Position numbers and translations under genes: made by a program. From positions 116,189-180,188 of the forward strand of contig JAEKLQ010000039.1 of NCBI GenBank assembly GCA_019509785.1: 64,000 bases of DNA. The letters are read 5' to 3'. The notes below the pieces were generated by a model. The model searched no databases. It was not told the origin of the DNA and saw only the letters and a list, made by a program, of their open reading frames with translations. The stretch is from Fibrobacterota bacterium (GTDB taxonomy: Bacteria; Fibrobacterota; Fibrobacteria; UBA11236). How positions within the stretch are numbered: position 1 is the first letter of the stretch; each line of letters opens with the position of its first letter. This document shows positions 62,458 through 64,000 of this stretch, one piece after another.

Positions 62458-63873
62458 TTAGTCCAGACGAACGCCCGTCACATTGCGGGAATCGTTGGGG
62501 GCCAAGATATGCACGAAATAATGTCCCTTGGCGAGCCGCATGATGTCGACGGACTTATTCGCTCCGCCTGCGGCGAACCGGTTAAAGTATTGCTTACCCA
62601 GCGGATCGACGACCAGGATTTGGTACTCGCCCTTTTCCGGAAGGGAAACATGGATGTTCCGTCCCGCCGCCCGAACGCCATTGAGCGAAGCCCCCTGCTG
62701 GATGACCTTGGCCGAAGTTATCCCGCAGGGAGAGGGGTCGTCCAGCTCGTTGATTTTGGTTACCGAAGCTTCCGGGTTATAGTCAGCCTTGGCGGGATCC
62801 ATACAACCCACGAAGTCTCGGGCCAGATACCGGATAATACGCCAGTTGATCTTCTCAACGATGCTGTCGTTGACGGTAGCGCCATGCACTTTACGCGAGC
62901 GCACGTACAGGTTGCCATGCCCCATATTGTTGTAAACCGTGAGGCCAAGGCCGACATGACGGGCCCATGCCTGGACGCGGTCGCCCATGTGTAGGCTGGC
63001 GGCGGTATAAGGGGCGCTCTCGTCCTGCGAGAACAGCGCGGTCACTTGCCCGAAAACCACGCCGTCGAAGGTCTGCGCGCCTTGATTGCGCACGTAGCCG
63101 CGGTAGTTGTACCACTCATCGCCCAAGCTGTCCCAAACCATGGGCTCGGCGCCGCCGAGGACGCCGTTGTTGGAGGGTAGCGAGTCGAATATGCCCTTGT
63201 ATTCGGGGACGCGCTTGCCGTGATCCCAGGTCGCGGCGGTATTGCCGCCGGTCGCGACCGTGGCGCGGGGCGGGATTTCTCCGGCGCGAACCGAGTCAAC
63301 GTAAATGCGGACGTAATTCGGATCGGTGTTGTGGTCCTTGTACTGGCGCACGAGCACGCGGGCCAACCATCTGCAGTTCGCGTCGGTCAGGTTTTCCACG
63401 CCGCTGGTAGGGCACGGGATATACGCGGCCGCTGCATGGATTTGAAGCAATCCGCGCCCCTTGACCTCCACGAATTTTCTCATGGTCGCCAGCGATGTGG
63501 TGTTGGAAAGGACGTCCCCGTCCCCGTCATTGAACACGGCGACATTGACCGGATTGGCGGTGTCTCCGCTCAATCCCATGCTCGCATCGGTTATATAACT
63601 AGCACTCGAACCGATATCCAGCTGGAAGCCATATTGCTTTGCATAACGGGCCAGCGATTGCTGCAAATAGGTCTGAATGTGGGTGCCCAACTCGTAAGAG
63701 TTGAGGAAGACGCGGTGAACGTGCCCGAATTTGCTTTTCTGGTAAGGGTTATTGGGGTCACGAGCGACTACGGCCACTTGGGCCCCGGCCTCTTGCCTTC
63801 CCAAGCAAGCAAGTCCTAACGCGAGAACGATGCCGACCGGCTTCCAAGACCAAGTATTGATTCGCGATTCCAT
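62458..63873 (-). CDS. secreted ThuA-like domain protein with C-terminal sorting domain
   Basis: 471 residues. Signal peptide ends RQEAGAQ (about 32). The body has a ThuA/class I glutamine-amidotransferase-like pattern: VAVFNDGDGDVLSNTTSLATMRKFVEVKGRGLLQIHAAA, then GRVPEYK-like and PMVWDSLGDEWYNYRGY, and VYNNMGHGNLYVRSR, as in secreted ThuA proteins where Asp/Glu and His line a cleft. The C-terminal about 80 residues (GRNIHVSLPEKGEYQILVVDPLGKQYF, GHYFVHILAPND) resemble a type IX-secretion sorting domain. Function probably in sugar metabolism or binding; not shown. Confidence 0.72.
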   Translation of the reverse strand: MESRINTWSWKPVGIVLALGLACLGRQEAGAQVAVVARDPNNPYQKSKFGHVHRVFLNSYELGTHIQTYLQQSLARYAKQYGFQLDIGSSASYITDASMGLSGDTANPVNVAVFNDGDGDVLSNTTSLATMRKFVEVKGRGLLQIHAAAAYIPCPTSGVENLTDANCRWLARVLVRQYKDHNTDPNYVRIYVDSVRAGEIPPRATVATGGNTAATWDHGKRVPEYKGIFDSLPSNNGVLGGAEPMVWDSLGDEWYNYRGYVRNQGAQTFDGVVFGQVTALFSQDESAPYTAASLHMGDRVQAWARHVGLGLTVYNNMGHGNLYVRSRKVHGATVNDSIVEKINWRIIRYLARDFVGCMDPAKADYNPEASVTKINELDDPSPCGITSAKVIQQGASLNGVRAAGRNIHVSLPEKGEYQILVVDPLGKQYFNRFAAGGANKSVDIMRLAKGHYFVHILAPNDSRNVTGVRLD

Positions 63874-63947
63874 CCCCGTCCTCCCTCTTTTACCCCATTA
63901 AAGTTCAAAGCGGTAATCAATCCCGATGCCCCTGGGCCGATGCATCG

Positions 63948-64000
63948 CCCTTTGAGGATATCCGCGAACGCGCTGGAAGAACCGTATCCGGCCTTTTCAA
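63948..64000 (-). pseudogene. truncated TIGR02147 fragment at the window edge
   Basis: On the minus strand the last 53 bases encode EKAGYGSSSAFADILKGR, nearly identical in DNA and protein to the helix-turn-helix region of the module C regulator. After KGR the similarity stops at once, and the frame runs on through unrelated residues to a stop inside the ThuA-like gene. The copy therefore lacks the whole DUF4423 part. Its N-terminal portion, if present, lies beyond the window. Confidence 0.7.

Overview
The window is GC-rich, gene-dense bacterial DNA. The best guess for the host is a free-living member of the Fibrobacterota or a close relative. Reasons: three full genes and one fragment of the TIGR02147/DUF4423 family (the second-largest paralogous family of Fibrobacter succinogenes, also common in Bdellovibrio); many secreted proteins ending in a type IX-secretion-like C-terminal domain; many short lipoproteins; and Gram-negative envelope machinery (secretin, type IV pilus assembly genes). 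This placement is inference; there is no rRNA or other marker gene here, and I saw no tRNA, rRNA, CRISPR array or prophage.

Layout. 1-4.65 kb: a tightly coupled type IV pilus/type II secretion assembly operon (pilin-like protein, PilM, N, O, a frameshifted PilP-like gene, PilQ-like secretin), with ATGA overlaps at most junctions. 4.65-6.9 kb: an AT-richer patch with an AAA/DUF4143 ATPase and a HigBA-type toxin-antitoxin pair, each with an inverted repeat at its start. 7.2-11.6 kb: the assembly ATPase (PilB/GspE with a pseudo-receiver N-terminus), a TonB/AgmX-like protein and a lipoprotein, probably the continuation of the first locus. 11.6-20 kb: zinc-ribbon protein, Lhr-type helicase, M6 metalloprotease, ABC-F ATPase. 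20-36.4 kb: mostly exported proteins (a seven-repeat propeller, a laminin-G-like protein, two tandem Asp-box propellers, two tandem PQQ-type sugar dehydrogenases) plus fumarase and a DUF2156 protein. 36.4-40.5 kb: MarR regulator with pirin, a large SPFH protein, a nitroreductase. 40.5-43.4 kb: an unusual locus with a DnaA-box-like cluster, a protein of unknown family, a REP-associated-transposase-like protein that has lost its catalytic histidines, a small unknown protein, and a telomere-like G-rich inverted repeat. 43.4-58.9 kb: respiratory complex I genes nuoH-nuoI and nuoJ-K-L-M-N, in canonical order on the minus strand but separated by about 7.9 kb of accessory genes. 49.5-64 kb: this insertion and the region beyond nuoH carry three two-gene modules of a TIGR02147 protein followed directly by a lipoprotein, plus a histidine kinase, a PEP-CTERM protein, another lipoprotein, a ThuA-like secreted protein and a truncated fourth TIGR02147 copy at the window edge.

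How it fits together: an envelope-focused genome segment. The most interesting candidates for something undescribed are the repeated TIGR02147-lipoprotein modules that flank and split the nuo operon, and the dead-transposase/G-rich inverted-repeat locus at 40.5-43.4 kb.
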